From contig NZ_VLKW01000003.1 of assembly GCF_007830495.1 (NCBI RefSeq), positions 496,001-560,000 on the forward strand: a DNA stretch of 64,000 bases, read 5' to 3'. Made by a program: the position numbers and the translations under genes. This DNA comes from Pseudoduganella flava. Lineage in GTDB: Bacteria > Pseudomonadota > Gammaproteobacteria > Burkholderiales > Burkholderiaceae_D. Every line of letters begins with the position of its first letter. The first letter of the stretch is position 1. The notes beneath the pieces were generated by a model, which saw only the letters and a program-made list of their open reading frames with translations, searched no databases and was not told the origin of the DNA. This document shows, piece after piece, positions 36,452-44,794 of this stretch.

Positions 36452-36536
36452 GCCGGGATGGCGGAATAGGTAGACGCACGGGACTCAAAATCCCGCGCCG
36501 CAAGGCGTACCGGTTCGATTCCGGTTCCCGGCACCA
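36452..36536 (+). tRNA. tRNA-Leu(CAA)
   Basis: 85 nt including an encoded CCA. The acceptor arms GCCGGGA and TCCCGGC pair. The anticodon loop CTCAAAA between ACGGGA and TCCCG gives anticodon CAA (reads UUG). A long variable arm (GCCGCAAGGC) marks a class II tRNA, and GGTTCGATTCC is the T arm. Confidence 0.97.
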
Positions 36537-36554
36537 TCAGCATCACAAAACTTG

Positions 36555-36590
36555 AAACCCGCATGTTCGCAAGGCATGGCGGGTTTTTTG
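36555..36590 (+). terminator. Terminator after tRNA-Leu
   Basis: AAACCCGC/GCGGGTTT with an inner ATG/CAT extension and one bulged G, followed by six T, about 20 bases after the CCA end. Confidence 0.8.
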
Positions 36591-36639
36591 TTGCCGCAAG
36601 CACGTTGTACCGCCCTCCTGACACGGCACCCGCCGCCGC

Positions 36640-37056
36640 TTACCCGCCCTTCTGCCGCCCCTCCCGCATCAGCGCATACCCCGTCTCCCGATCGGGAATC
36701 GCGCCCGCATGCACGAGCCGCGCGACGATGCCGCTGTCCGTGCGCCCCAGCTGCGCGGCGATGGCGCCGATCGGCGTGCCGGCCTCGAACTGCCGCAGCA
36801 AGGTATCGACGTCGTCGCCCGACCACTTCTTGCCGACGTTCGGCAGCACGACGCCGTTCCGCATCACCGGTGCACGCGGCGTTTTCGCTGGCGCCGGCGC
36901 GGCCAGCGCGCCGCGCAACGCGGTGCGCGCCAGGAACAGCGCGCGGATGACCTCCGGCGCCGTACAGGAGTCGCTGTCCGCCAATGGGTTGCCGTCGCGG
37001 GGATCGGTGCCCAGCGCCAGCTGTTCGATGATGTCCGCTGCCTGTTCCGGTGTCAT
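36640..37056 (-). CDS. Conserved small protein with a C-terminal MYB/SANT-like helix-turn-helix
   Basis: 138 residues. The N-terminal part 'MTPEQAADIIEQLALGTDPR' with 'GNPLADSDSCTAPEVIRALF' is all helical and ends in a proline-alanine linker ('APAPAKTPRAP'). The C-terminal 'NVGKKWSGDDVDTLLRQFEA', then 'GAIAAQLGRTDSGIVARLVH', is a SANT/MYB-like three-helix unit of the kind used to bind DNA. Proteins with this two-part layout occur in beta- and gammaproteobacteria without a known function. GAAAGGGGGCACACC precedes the ATG. A small DNA-binding protein is the best guess. Confidence 0.8.
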   Translation of the reverse strand: MTPEQAADIIEQLALGTDPRDGNPLADSDSCTAPEVIRALFLARTALRGALAAPAPAKTPRAPVMRNGVVLPNVGKKWSGDDVDTLLRQFEAGTPIGAIAAQLGRTDSGIVARLVHAGAIPDRETGYALMREGRQKGG

Positions 37057-37193
37057 GGTGTGCCCCCTTTCGCTCTGCCTGCCAACGCATGATAGCGAAG
37101 GCGCACGCGGCCGGGAGGCCGATGCGGCGCGCTGCTGGTGGGACTCAACGGCGGCGCCGATCGATGGAACGAAATCGGCAAGCGAGCTCGGCT

Positions 37194-38333
37194 CTATCTT
37201 CCCGCCTGCCGCACCACCCGCGCATTCAACGCGATGACGGCGCCCGCCAGCGACAGCAGCCCCAGCGCCACGGCGATATTCGTATGCGACGCGACCCAGC
37301 CAATGACGGGCGGCCCCATCAGGAAGCCCGTGTAGCCGACGGTGGCGGCCGTCGCGACACCGCCGCCGGCGGACATGCCCGGAGTCCGCGCGGCGGCCGC
37401 GAAGATCAGCGGCACGACGTTGGCGGCGCCCAGGCCCACCAGCGCGAAGCCGAACGCGGCCACGGCGTAGTGCGTGCCCAGCACGGCGATCAACAGCCCC
37501 AGCAGGATGGCGATGCCGCCGAAGACCATCACGCGCGGCGAGCCGAAGCGCACCGTCAGCCGGTCGCCGGCGAAGCGGCAGGCCGCCATCGCGATCGAAA
37601 ACGCGGAGTAGCCGATTGCCGCCGAAGCTGGCGTGGCGCCGGTGCGCTCCGTCAGCAGCAGCGCGCTCCAGTCGACCAGCGCGCCTTCGACGGCCATGCA
37701 CAGCAGCGCCAGCAGGCCGAGCCACAGTGCCGGGCCACGCGGCAGCGCGAAGTGCGATGCGTGGCCTGCCGCCGCCTGCGTGCTGAGCACGCGCGGCATC
37801 ACGATCAGCAGCGCGACGATCGTCGCCGCGCTCGTCATCAGCGCGCCGGTGCCGTTGCCGAAGCCCCCTTCGATCAGCAGGCCGCCCAGCGCCGCGCCGA
37901 CCAGGCCGCCCAGGCTGAAGAAGGCGTGGAACGACGACATCGTCGGCTTGCCGCGCGCCAGTTCCACTTCGCTGGCGTTGGCGTTCATCGATACGTCCAG
38001 CGCGCCGTTCGTGGCACCGAACAGGAACGCGGCCACGAACACGGCGACGGGGTGGCTGGTGCAGATCAGTACCGCCGTCATGGCGGCGAACGCAAATGCC
38101 GAGGCCAGCGTGGCGCGGCGCGAGCCCCAGTGGGTGGACAGCCACCCGGCCACCGGCATTGCCGCCATCGCGCCGGCGGCGATCGTCAGCAGCAGCATGC
38201 CGAGCACGCCGGTATCGAGGCCGGCGCGTGCCTGCACGACGGGCACGTGCGCCGCCCACAGGCCGATGCCGGCGCCGTTCAGCAGGAAAATGGTCGAGAT
38301 GGCCCACCGGGCGCGGGAGATCGCGATGTTCAT
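37194..38333 (-). CDS. MFS transporter
   Basis: 379 residues with twelve membrane helices. The loop 'GWLSTHWGSRRATLASAF' between helices 2 and 3 matches the MFS G-x-x-x-D/G-x-x-G-R-R signature. It is closest in outline to small MFS proteins of the FucP/YbjJ-like type ('GATNGALDVSMNANASEVEL', 'SFHAFFSLGGLVGAALGGLL'). The substrate is unknown. The ATG at 38333 overlaps the stop of the upstream DeoR-type regulator by 4 bases, so the regulator probably governs this transporter. Confidence 0.9.
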   Translation of the reverse strand: MNIAISRARWAISTIFLLNGAGIGLWAAHVPVVQARAGLDTGVLGMLLLTIAAGAMAAMPVAGWLSTHWGSRRATLASAFAFAAMTAVLICTSHPVAVFVAAFLFGATNGALDVSMNANASEVELARGKPTMSSFHAFFSLGGLVGAALGGLLIEGGFGNGTGALMTSAATIVALLIVMPRVLSTQAAAGHASHFALPRGPALWLGLLALLCMAVEGALVDWSALLLTERTGATPASAAIGYSAFSIAMAACRFAGDRLTVRFGSPRVMVFGGIAILLGLLIAVLGTHYAVAAFGFALVGLGAANVVPLIFAAAARTPGMSAGGGVATAATVGYTGFLMGPPVIGWVASHTNIAVALGLLSLAGAVIALNARVVRQAGR

Positions 38334-39100
38334 GCGTTCCCCTTCGCGGCAAGGATCAGTTCGGGGCCGCCATCGATCCGCAGCCGCTCGCGCAGGTCGG
38401 CGGGTACGTCCGCCTCCAGCGCCAGATGGTCGAGATCGGACAAAGTGCCGAGCGCGAACGGTGCAGCTGCCGTCAGCCGGTCCGTCAGCACGGCCGCCGC
38501 ACGGCGTGCGCTGCCTGCCAGCATCGCACGCTTCAGAACAGCCTCCTCGCCATCGCTGGCGCTGAGCCGGTCCGGCTCCACGGCGCACAGGCCGACGATG
38601 CACAGGTCGGCGCGCAACGCCTGCACGTCCGCCAGCGTGCGCGCGCCCAGCACGGCGCCGCATTGCGCCGAGTACGTGCCGCCCAGCAGGATCACGCGGG
38701 TGCGCCGGAATTCGCCCAGCGCCAGCGCGATCTGCGGGCTGTTCGTCACGATCGCCGCCGCGCAGCCATCGTCCAGCTGGCGGGCCAGCGCGAGATTCGT
38801 GGAACCGGCATCGATCAGCACCGTGTCGCCGGGCCGCACGAGCGGACGCAGCGCTTGCGCCACCAGCGCCTTGCGTTGCTGGTCGGCGCCTTCGCGCTGG
38901 CCGAACGTGGCTTCCGCGCCGCGCCGCAGCGCGCCGCCGTGCACGCGACGCAGCAGGCCGGCGAGGTCGAGATCACGCAGGTCGCGGCGGATCGTGTCCT
39001 CCGACGTATCGAACCGGCGCGCCAGTTCGGCTGCCAGCACCTTTCCTTCGTTATCGACGGCCTCGAGGATGAGGCGGCGCCGTTCGTCAGCTAATTGCAT
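38330..39100 (-). CDS. DeoR-family transcriptional regulator
   Basis: 256 residues. Winged helix-turn-helix at about 4-58 ('LADERRRLILEAVDNEGKVL', 'LARRFDTSEDTIRRDLRDLD', 'RVHGGAL'), then a DeoRC sugar-phosphate-sensing domain with 'ADQQRKALVAQALRPLVRPG' and 'VLIDAGSTNLALARQL'. DeoR proteins usually repress sugar operons and release DNA on binding a phosphorylated intermediate. AGGAGGACTC gives an ideal ribosome binding site. An inverted repeat stands right upstream (39113-39137), and the coupled MFS gene is the obvious target. Confidence 0.93.
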   Translation of the reverse strand: MQLADERRRLILEAVDNEGKVLAAELARRFDTSEDTIRRDLRDLDLAGLLRRVHGGALRRGAEATFGQREGADQQRKALVAQALRPLVRPGDTVLIDAGSTNLALARQLDDGCAAAIVTNSPQIALALGEFRRTRVILLGGTYSAQCGAVLGARTLADVQALRADLCIVGLCAVEPDRLSASDGEEAVLKRAMLAGSARRAAAVLTDRLTAAAPFALGTLSDLDHLALEADVPADLRERLRIDGGPELILAAKGNA

Positions 39101-39112
39101 GAGTCCTCCTGG

Positions 39113-39145
39113 TTTTTGCGATATCGTACAGCAAAAACGCAAAAA
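39113..39145 (-). promoter_or_regulatory. Candidate DeoR operator
   Basis: TTTTTGC (39113-39119) and GCAAAAA (39131-39137) form an inverted repeat with 11 bases between; a third copy, GCAAAAA, stands at 39139-39145. The repeats lie 13-45 bases upstream of the regulator's start, a place suited to autoregulation. Confidence 0.5.
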
Positions 39146-39181
39146 CACGTAAACTCACGCACAAAGACGCAGAAACATGCA

Positions 39182-39547
39182 TCATCGGTCCTTGTAGGGG
39201 GCAGCGCGTAAGGTATCGGGGAGCAGCTCGCCCGGACTGGTATCGATCTCGCACAGCCACGACTGCGCGTATTCGACGGTTTCGCCGTGGCGGTTGCGGA
39301 TGCGTTCGAAGCCGGTCAGCGTGAAGCGGTTGTCGCCGCACCACAGGATGCGGGGGTCGATCAGCGTTTCGCGGATCACCTGCGAGCCGTGCTCCATCAG
39401 CCGTGCCAGCTTGACGGGCCGGCGCAGGCCCTGGTCGTCCGTATCGAGGATGCGCAGGTCGCCGAACCGCGGCGCGGAGCGGTCGCCCAGCACGCGGCTG
39501 GGCAGCGAAACGCCGCCCATGCGCAGCTTGACCATTTTTATTCTCAT
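39182..39547 (-). CDS. LexA-controlled small protein of unknown function
   Basis: 121 residues with no signal peptide or membrane segment. Readable parts are 'VKLRMGGVSLPSRVLGDRSA', 'RFGDLRILDTDDQGLRRPVK', 'RILWCGDNRFTLTGFERIRN' and 'VEYAQSWLCEIDTSPG', a mixed alpha/beta chain with many charged residues. I recognise no family. A perfect SOS box lies 20 bases upstream of the ATG, so it should be induced by DNA damage. Internal Met codons at 5 and 10 are alternative starts, because none has a strong ribosome binding site. Confidence 0.75.
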   Translation of the reverse strand: MRIKMVKLRMGGVSLPSRVLGDRSAPRFGDLRILDTDDQGLRRPVKLARLMEHGSQVIRETLIDPRILWCGDNRFTLTGFERIRNRHGETVEYAQSWLCEIDTSPGELLPDTLRAAPYKDR

Positions 39548-39566
39548 GCTTGCACGCTAGAAATAG

Positions 39567-39586
39567 TACTGTATGTTTATACAGTA
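39567..39586 (-). promoter_or_regulatory. LexA (SOS) box
   Basis: The 16-base core CTGT-N8-ACAG with an AT-rich middle (39569-39584) extends to a 20-base TACTGTAT...ACAGTA form, identical to the E. coli consensus at every fixed position. It lies in the promoter region of the 121-residue protein. Confidence 0.88.
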
Positions 39587-39630
39587 TACCAGGCGCAAGC
39601 GGGAGGGTAGCGTTTTGTAAGGCGGTGTTG

Positions 39631-39864
39631 CTATCGTGCCAGCACAGCGTTGTTTTGCCGCTCCAGTTCCTGCATCCCCTTCTGGGCCTGCTCGCGCGAC
39701 AGGATGACGCGCTTGCCGTCGCGGTCGGCATTCTTGCGGGGGATCAGGCTGCCGGTGGGCGTGTAGCCCTCGTCGAAGTCGGCCTGGGCCGTATCGTCGA
39801 CGCCTGCCGCCGCGCAGCCGGCCAGCAGCACGGCGCTGGCGGCGAGCACCGCTGCGCGCCTCAT
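39631..39864 (-). CDS. Small lipoprotein, tandem paralogue 2
   Basis: 77 residues. Lipobox LAGC at about 14-17 in MRRAAVLAASAVLLAGCAAA. The mature part has the motif 'YTPTGSLIPRKNADRDGKRV', then 'ILSREQAQKGMQELERQ'. The same motif, almost residue for residue, occurs in the gene directly upstream, whose stop overlaps this start by 4 bases. So the two are a recent or conserved duplication translated together. A lipid anchor plus a basic 'IPRKN..KDGKRVILSR' arm suggests binding of an envelope polyanion or protein; function unknown. Confidence 0.82.
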   Translation of the reverse strand: MRRAAVLAASAVLLAGCAAAGVDDTAQADFDEGYTPTGSLIPRKNADRDGKRVILSREQAQKGMQELERQNNAVLAR

Positions 39865-40091
39865 TTGCTGCCCAGCGCGTTGCCCATCGCCTGGACATCC
39901 TGCAACATCTTGCCGGCGTCGTCGCGCGACAGGATGACCCGCTTGCCGTCCTTGTCGACGTTCTTGCGGGGGATATTGCTGCCGGTGGGCGTATAGGTAT
40001 CGCCGTCGCGGAACGCGAGATTTTCAGAGTCCGGGTTTTGCGCGGCACATGCGGACAGCAGCACAGCGGCAGCCAGTACAGCATATTTCAT
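39861..40091 (-). CDS. Small lipoprotein, tandem paralogue 1
   Basis: 76 residues. Signal MKYAVLAAAVLLSACAAQNP with lipobox LSAC (12-15). The mature part reads 'TYTPTGSNIPRKNVDKDGKR' and 'VILSRDDAGKMLQDVQAM', the same motif and helix as its downstream neighbour. The N-terminal signal halves differ more than the motifs, so selection is on the motif. In-frame sequence continues upstream of ATG 40091 on the wrong side of gntR's promoter and is discarded. Small proteins with this motif exist in Oxalobacteraceae as far as I know, with no function assigned. Confidence 0.82.
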   Translation of the reverse strand: MKYAVLAAAVLLSACAAQNPDSENLAFRDGDTYTPTGSNIPRKNVDKDGKRVILSRDDAGKMLQDVQAMGNALGSK

Positions 40092-40196
40092 GGGAAGTCT
40101 CCGGTGGAGGAACGAGTAACCGAGAGTAACATCGGACGACCGGCAATGCTTCAGGATTGATGAAATCCCGACAATTTCCCGACAATTGAAGACGGG

Positions 40197-40235
40197 TTGC
40201 AAAGTCATCGTACAACCAGACCGTGCTGGTATAAT
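40197..40235 (+). promoter_or_regulatory. gntR promoter with degenerate copy of the uronate-regulon palindrome
   Basis: An extended -10 (TGGTATAAT, box at 40230-40235) lies 22 bases before the gntR ATG. At 40197-40217 stands GTTG...GTCATCGTACAAC: its right half (13 bases) is identical to the exuT operator, while the left half is degenerate and one base longer. This fits autoregulation. Confidence 0.55.
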
Positions 40236-40256
40236 CGGCACTTCTCGAGGACACCC

Positions 40257-40994
40257 ATGCGCATGACCGACATCACCGCCCCCACCGCCGCCGCGCCCAA
40301 GAAGCGCTACCGCAACCTTGCCCAGGGCGTGGTTGAAAGCATCAGCGCGAGCATTCGCGACGGCGTGCTGAAGCCGGGCGAGAAACTGCCGACCGAATCG
40401 GTGATCATGGAGATGCACGGCGTGTCCCGCACCGTCGTGCGCGAAGCGATCTCGCACTTGCAGGCCGCCGGCCTCGTCGAGACCCGCCACGGCATCGGCA
40501 CCTTCGTGCTGGAACCGCCGGTTGCACCGCTGATGATTTCGCCGGACACGATCCGCACGATCGAAGACGTGCTGGCGATCCTCGAACTGCGCATCAGCCT
40601 GGAGACGGAAGCGGCGTGGCTGGCCGCGTCGCGCCGCACCGACGAGCAGGCGCGCGAGATGGGCGAGGCGCTGCAGCGCATCCTGCAAGGCGGCTCCGTC
40701 GAAGCGGACGTGCAGTTCCACCTGCTGATCGCACAGGCGACGGGCAACCGTTATTTCGTCGACATCCTGACCCACCTGGGCACGACGATCATTCCCCGCG
40801 CCCGCGTCAACTCGGCCCAGCTGGCACACGACGACCCGGCCGCCTACCTGGAGCGCGTGAACCGCGAGCACGAGGACATCTACCACGCGATCCTGCGGCG
40901 CGACCCGGAAGGCGCCCGCGCGGCGATGCGCACCCACCTCTCCAACAGTCGCGAACGCCTGCGCAAGGCGCAAGTCGAAAGCGCCCCCCGCTAA
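40257..40994 (+). CDS. GntR/FadR-type regulator, likely of uronate catabolism
   Basis: 245 residues. Winged helix (about 20-90): 'YRNLAQGVVESISASIRDGV', 'KLPTESVIMEMHGVSRTVVR', 'VETRHGIGTFVLE'. An FCD ligand domain follows (about 105-230) with 'VLAILELRISLETEAAWLAA', 'DVQFHLLIAQATGNRYFVDI' and 'EHEDIYHAILRRDPEGAR', which contain the metal-binding Asp/His residues. It precedes kdgD, and the palindrome GTTGTA-N8-TACAAC is found at kdgD, exuT and (degenerate) its own promoter. ATG 40257 is chosen; 40263 is possible. Confidence 0.9.
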   Translation: MRMTDITAPTAAAPKKRYRNLAQGVVESISASIRDGVLKPGEKLPTESVIMEMHGVSRTVVREAISHLQAAGLVETRHGIGTFVLEPPVAPLMISPDTIRTIEDVLAILELRISLETEAAWLAASRRTDEQAREMGEALQRILQGGSVEADVQFHLLIAQATGNRYFVDILTHLGTTIIPRARVNSAQLAHDDPAAYLERVNREHEDIYHAILRRDPEGARAAMRTHLSNSRERLRKAQVESAPR

Positions 40995-41007
40995 CTTCCT
41001 TTCGGAA

Positions 41008-41052
41008 AAAGTTGCTCAAAAACGGGGTCTGACCCCATTTTTGAGCAACTTT
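41008..41052. repeat. 45-base near-perfect palindrome of the GGGTCTGACCC family
   Basis: Arms AAAGTTGCTCAAAAA and TTTTTGAGCAACTTT flank GGGGTC-T-GACCCC, with one C/A mismatch. It lies 13 bases after the gntR stop and can also terminate gntR. It shares both modules with the composite repeat at 26684-26798. Confidence 0.85.
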
Positions 41053-41083
41053 GCGAGGCGGCATCGATGCAACACCAAAACGC

Positions 41084-41122
41084 TTGCCCCTCGTCCGATT
41101 AGGTTGTACGATGTCATACAAC
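41084..41122 (+). promoter_or_regulatory. kdgD promoter with overlapping GntR-type operator
   Basis: TTGCCC (41084-41089), a 17-base spacer and TACGAT (41107-41112). The palindrome GTTGTA-N8-TACAAC (41103-41122) covers the -10, so a bound regulator would repress. Confidence 0.75.
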
Positions 41123-41184
41123 GATGGCGAGGCCATCCCTCCTGTAGTTCCAACTTCAGTTCCACTCATTAAAGCGAGAGACAC

Positions 41185-42096
41185 ATGCAACCGATCGAAC
41201 TCCAAAAAATCCTGAACCATGGCCTGCTGTCGTTCCCGGTCACCGACTTCGACCAGAACGGCGATTTCCGTGCGGACACGTACGCGAAGCGCCTGGAGTG
41301 GCTGGCACCGTACGGCGCATCGGCGCTGTTCGCGGCCGGCGGCACGGGTGAGTTCTTCTCGCTGACCCCGAACGAATACACGGACATCATCAAGACCGCC
41401 GTCGACACCTGCCGCGGCAAGGTGCCGATCCTGGCCGGCGCCGGCGGCCCGACCCGCGCTGCGATCGCCTACGCGCAAGAAGCCGAGCGCATCGGCGCGC
41501 AAGGCATCCTGCTGCTGCCGCACTACCTGACGGAAGCGAGCCAGGACGGCCTGGTGCGTCACGTGGAAGAAGTCTGCAAATCGGTCGACTTCGGCGTCGT
41601 CGTGTACAACCGCGGCGCGTGCCGCCTGACCCCGGACTCGCTGGAAAAGCTGGCCGACCGCAACCCTAACCTGATCGGGTTCAAGGACGGCATCGGCGAC
41701 ATCGAACTGATGGTCTCGATCTGGCGCCGCATGGGCGACCGCTTCAGCTACCTGGGCGGCCTGCCGACGGCCGAGGTTTACGCAGCCGCGTACAAAGCCC
41801 TCGGAGTCCCGGTATACTCGTCCGCTGTCTTCAACTTCATGCCGAAGCTGGCGATGGACTTCTACCATGCAGTCGCCAACGACGACCACGCGACCCAGAA
41901 CCGTCTGATCGACGAGTTCTTCCTGCCTTACCTTGCCATCCGTAACCGCAAGGCAGGCTACGCGGTCTCGATCGTCAAGGCCGGTGCGAAGATTGCAGGC
42001 TACGATGCCGGTCCGGTGCGCGCACCGCTGACCGACCTGAACGAAGAAGAATTCGCAATGCTGGAAAAACTGATGCGTGCCCAGGGCCCGCAGTAA
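41185..42096 (+). CDS. kdgD: 5-dehydro-4-deoxyglucarate dehydratase
   Basis: 303 residues of the DHDPS/NAL aldolase family. It converts 5-dehydro-4-deoxy-D-glucarate into 2,5-dioxopentanoate, water and CO2. Schiff-base Lys167 lies in '[20 protein letters not shown]', and the catalytic Tyr region is '[13 protein letters not shown]'. '[17 protein letters not shown]' is the substrate carboxylate loop. It opens the uronate-degradation operon kdgD-dehydrogenase-lactonase, with 10 bases to the next gene. The FKDG context and YNR motif separate it from ordinary DapA. Confidence 0.95.
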   Translation: MQPIELQKILNHGLLSFPVTDFDQNGDFRADTYAKRLEWLAPYGASALFAAGGTGEFFSLTPNEYTDIIKTAVDTCRGKVPILAGAGGPTRAAIAYAQEAERIGAQGILLLPHYLTEASQDGLVRHVEEVCKSVDFGVVVYNRGACRLTPDSLEKLADRNPNLIGFKDGIGDIELMVSIWRRMGDRFSYLGGLPTAEVYAAAYKALGVPVYSSAVFNFMPKLAMDFYHAVANDDHATQNRLIDEFFLPYLAIRNRKAGYAVSIVKAGAKIAGYDAGPVRAPLTDLNEEEFAMLEKLMRAQGPQ

Positions 42097-42106
42097 AGGA
42101 GAGCAA

Positions 42107-43687
42107 ATGCAGCAGATTAAAGGTGAAATGATCATCGGCCGTTCGGCCGTCGTGGGCAAGGAAGGCGCCGTCAAGGCTGTCGATCCGTCCCGCAACGAGC
42201 AGATCGAGCCGGCCTTCGGCCTGGCCTCCACGGCCGAGCTGGAAAAGACTTGTACGCTGGCCGAACAGGCGTTCGACACGTACCGTGAGACGACGCCGGA
42301 ACAGCGCGCGAAGTTCCTCGAAACGATCGCAGACCGCATCATGGACCTGGGCACCACGCTGATCGAGCGTGCGATGCAGGAAACCGGCCTGCCGCAGGCC
42401 CGCCTTGAAGGCGAACGCGGCCGCACCTGCAATCAGCTGCGCCTGTTCGCGAAAGTCGTCCGTGACGGCCGCTACCTGTCCGCCACGCTGGACTCGGCGC
42501 TGCCGGACCGTGCACCGGCCCCCCGCCCCGACCTGCGTCTGCGCAAGATCGGCCTGGGCCCGGTCGCCGTGTTCGGCGCATCGAATTTCCCGCTGGCGTT
42601 CTCCGTGGCCGGTGGCGACACCGCGTCCGCGCTGGCGGCAGGCTGCCCCGTCGTCGTGAAGGCCCACTCGGCCCACCTCGGCACGTCCGAGCTGGTGGCG
42701 AAAGCCGTGCAGCAGGCGGCGATCGAGTGCGACATGCCGGAAGGCGTATTCTCGATGCTGATCGGCGCCGGCCAGACGATCGGCCAGAACCTGGTAGCGC
42801 ACCCAGCCATCAAGGCCGTGGGCTTCACCGGTTCGCGTGCCGGCGGCGTGGCATTGATGAAGACGGCCGCGGCCCGTCCGGAACCGATTCCCGTGTATGC
42901 GGAAATGAGCAGCATCAATCCGGTGTTCCTGCTGGAAGGCGCGCTGACGTCGAACGAAAAGCTGGCACAGCAGTTCGCCGATTCGGCCACCCTGGGCGCC
43001 GGCCAGTTCTGCACCAATCCGGGCCTGCTGATCGCGATCGAATCGCCGGCGCTGGACAAGTTCATCGCCGGTGCCAAGGAAGCGCTGGCCGCGAAAGGTG
43101 CGGCCACGATGCTGACCCCGGGCATCCACTCCGCCTACAACACGGGCGTGGCGAAGCTGTCGAAGGTCGAAGGCGTCAAGCTGATCGGCCAGGGCAAGAC
43201 GAGCGAAGTGCCGTGCGGCGCCGTCGCCGGCCTGTACGAAACGTCCGGCGAGAACTTCCTGGCCCGTCCGGAACTGGAAGACGAGATCTTTGGCCCGACG
43301 TCGCTGCTGATCCGCTGCCGTAACGAAGCGGAGCTGGTGGCCGTGGCCGAGCACGTGGAAGGCCAGCTGACCGCTGCCGTGCACGCGACCGGCGCCGACA
43401 TCGCCGTGGCGAAGAAGCTGCTGCCGACGCTGGAACGCAAGGCCGGCCGCATCCTGTTCAACGGCTTCGGCACCGGTGTGGAAGTGGCGCACGCGATGGT
43501 GCACGGCGGCCCGTTCCCGTCCACGTCCGACAGCCGCTCCACGTCGGTGGGCGCGTCCGCGATCGACCGCTTCCTGCGCCCGGTCTGCTACCAGGACGTG
43601 CCGGCCGAGCTGCTGCCTGCCGCGCTGGCCGACGGCAACCCGCTGGCCGTACCGCGCGTCGTCAACGGCGAGCTGGTGCTGAAGTAA
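42107..43687 (+). CDS. 2,5-dioxovalerate (alpha-ketoglutarate semialdehyde) dehydrogenase
   Basis: 526 residues, the length of the KGSADH-III type. It oxidises 2,5-dioxopentanoate to 2-oxoglutarate with NAD(P)+, the last step of the oxidative uronate route. The aldehyde-dehydrogenase signatures are '[20 protein letters not shown]' (cofactor loop), '[11 protein letters not shown]', '[12 protein letters not shown]' and the catalytic Cys in '[13 protein letters not shown]'. The short insert '[16 protein letters not shown]' is typical of this subgroup. AAAGGAGAGCAA precedes the ATG. Its stop overlaps the lactonase start by one base (TAATG). Confidence 0.93.
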   Translation: MQQIKGEMIIGRSAVVGKEGAVKAVDPSRNEQIEPAFGLASTAELEKTCTLAEQAFDTYRETTPEQRAKFLETIADRIMDLGTTLIERAMQETGLPQARLEGERGRTCNQLRLFAKVVRDGRYLSATLDSALPDRAPAPRPDLRLRKIGLGPVAVFGASNFPLAFSVAGGDTASALAAGCPVVVKAHSAHLGTSELVAKAVQQAAIECDMPEGVFSMLIGAGQTIGQNLVAHPAIKAVGFTGSRAGGVALMKTAAARPEPIPVYAEMSSINPVFLLEGALTSNEKLAQQFADSATLGAGQFCTNPGLLIAIESPALDKFIAGAKEALAAKGAATMLTPGIHSAYNTGVAKLSKVEGVKLIGQGKTSEVPCGAVAGLYETSGENFLARPELEDEIFGPTSLLIRCRNEAELVAVAEHVEGQLTAAVHATGADIAVAKKLLPTLERKAGRILFNGFGTGVEVAHAMVHGGPFPSTSDSRSTSVGASAIDRFLRPVCYQDVPAELLPAALADGNPLAVPRVVNGELVLK

Positions 43688-44571
43688 TGACGGCTGCATC
43701 GGTCGAACGGATCGATGGCGTGCGTTGCACGACGGGCGAAAGCCCGGCGTGGGACGCCGCGGCCAAGGCCTGGTACTGGGTCGACATTCCCGCGAAGCGC
43801 GTGTGGCGGCTCGATGCCGCCTCCAAGACGCGCTTCTGGGAATTGCCCGAGATGGCCGGCTGCGTCGCCCCGCGCGCGCGTGGCGGCCTGATTGCCGGCA
43901 TGGAGACGGGCATGTACGACGTCGACCTGTTCGACAACGGTACCGTCGCCACGGCGCTCCTGGGCAAGCCGGCCGATCTCGGTGCCGGTATGCGCTTCAA
44001 CGATGGCCGCACCGACCGGCAAGGCCGCTTCTGGAGCGGCACCATGTTCATGGACATGAGTGCCGCAAAGGATATCGGCAAGCTGTATCGCTACGATGGT
44101 CACGGCCTGTCGCAGCCGCTCGTGTCGGGGCTGCTGACGCAGAACGGCCTGTCGTGGTCCCCCGATGGCAAGACGATGTACCTGTCCGACTCGCATCCGC
44201 AGAGCCGCCTCGTGTGGGCGTTCGATTACGATGTCGCGACCGGTACGCCAAGCAACCGCCGCGTGTTCGCGAATCTCGCCGAGCACGTGGGCCGGCCGGA
44301 CGGCGCCGTCGTCGATGCGGACGGCTGCTACTGGACGTGCGCGAACGATGCAGGCTGCCTGCTGCGTTTCACGCCCAGCGGCAAGCTGGATCGCCGGATC
44401 GACCTGCCGTTTGCGAAGCCGTCGATGTGCACGTTCGGCGGCGCCGACCTGCGCACGATGATCGTCACGTCGATCGTCTCCGGCAAGCCGGACGATGCCG
44501 AATGGGGCGGCAGCGTCGTGCTGCTGCGGCCCGGTGTGCAGGGCCTGGCGGACGCCGCCTGCGCATTCTGA
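43687..44571 (+). CDS. SMP-30/gluconolactonase-type lactonase
   Basis: 294 residues of the six-bladed SMP-30/LRE fold. Metal ligands are suggested by 'GESPAWDAAAKAWYWVDIPA' (Glu), 'GMRFNDGRTDRQGRFWSGTM' (Asn), 'LLTQNGLSWSPDGKTMYLSD' and 'GRPDGAVVDADGCYWTC' (Asp). In this operon it should open galactaro- or glucaro-1,4-lactone formed from the uronate dehydrogenase product. Related enzymes act on gluconolactone or L-arabinonolactone, so substrate is inferred from the neighbours. It is the third and last gene; a terminator follows 16 bases on. Confidence 0.88.
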   Translation: MTAASVERIDGVRCTTGESPAWDAAAKAWYWVDIPAKRVWRLDAASKTRFWELPEMAGCVAPRARGGLIAGMETGMYDVDLFDNGTVATALLGKPADLGAGMRFNDGRTDRQGRFWSGTMFMDMSAAKDIGKLYRYDGHGLSQPLVSGLLTQNGLSWSPDGKTMYLSDSHPQSRLVWAFDYDVATGTPSNRRVFANLAEHVGRPDGAVVDADGCYWTCANDAGCLLRFTPSGKLDRRIDLPFAKPSMCTFGGADLRTMIVTSIVSGKPDDAEWGGSVVLLRPGVQGLADAACAF

Positions 44572-44587
44572 TCCGTTCACCTTCGAT

Positions 44588-44615
44588 AAAAGCCCGTCAG
44601 TCGACGGGCTTTTTT
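44588..44615 (+). terminator. Terminator of the kdgD operon
   Basis: AAAAGCCCGTC/GACGGGCTTTT stem with loop AGTC and a six-T tail. The 44616-44794 stretch has AT-rich sequence with TATAAT at 44668-44673, a candidate -10 for the PEP-CTERM gene. Confidence 0.9.
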
Positions 44616-44794
44616 ATTTTTCGCAGCACCGACTATTACCGCTATCTTTCCGGCGCTCGGCGAAATATATAATCCGGCAGGCTTGCATTTAAAAACTGTT
44701 GCGCTCTCGTCAACCAATAAATTAAAAATAATGCAAGCATGGGATAATCTCCGCGCACATTATTGGATGTACTGACAACGACAGGAGATAACCA

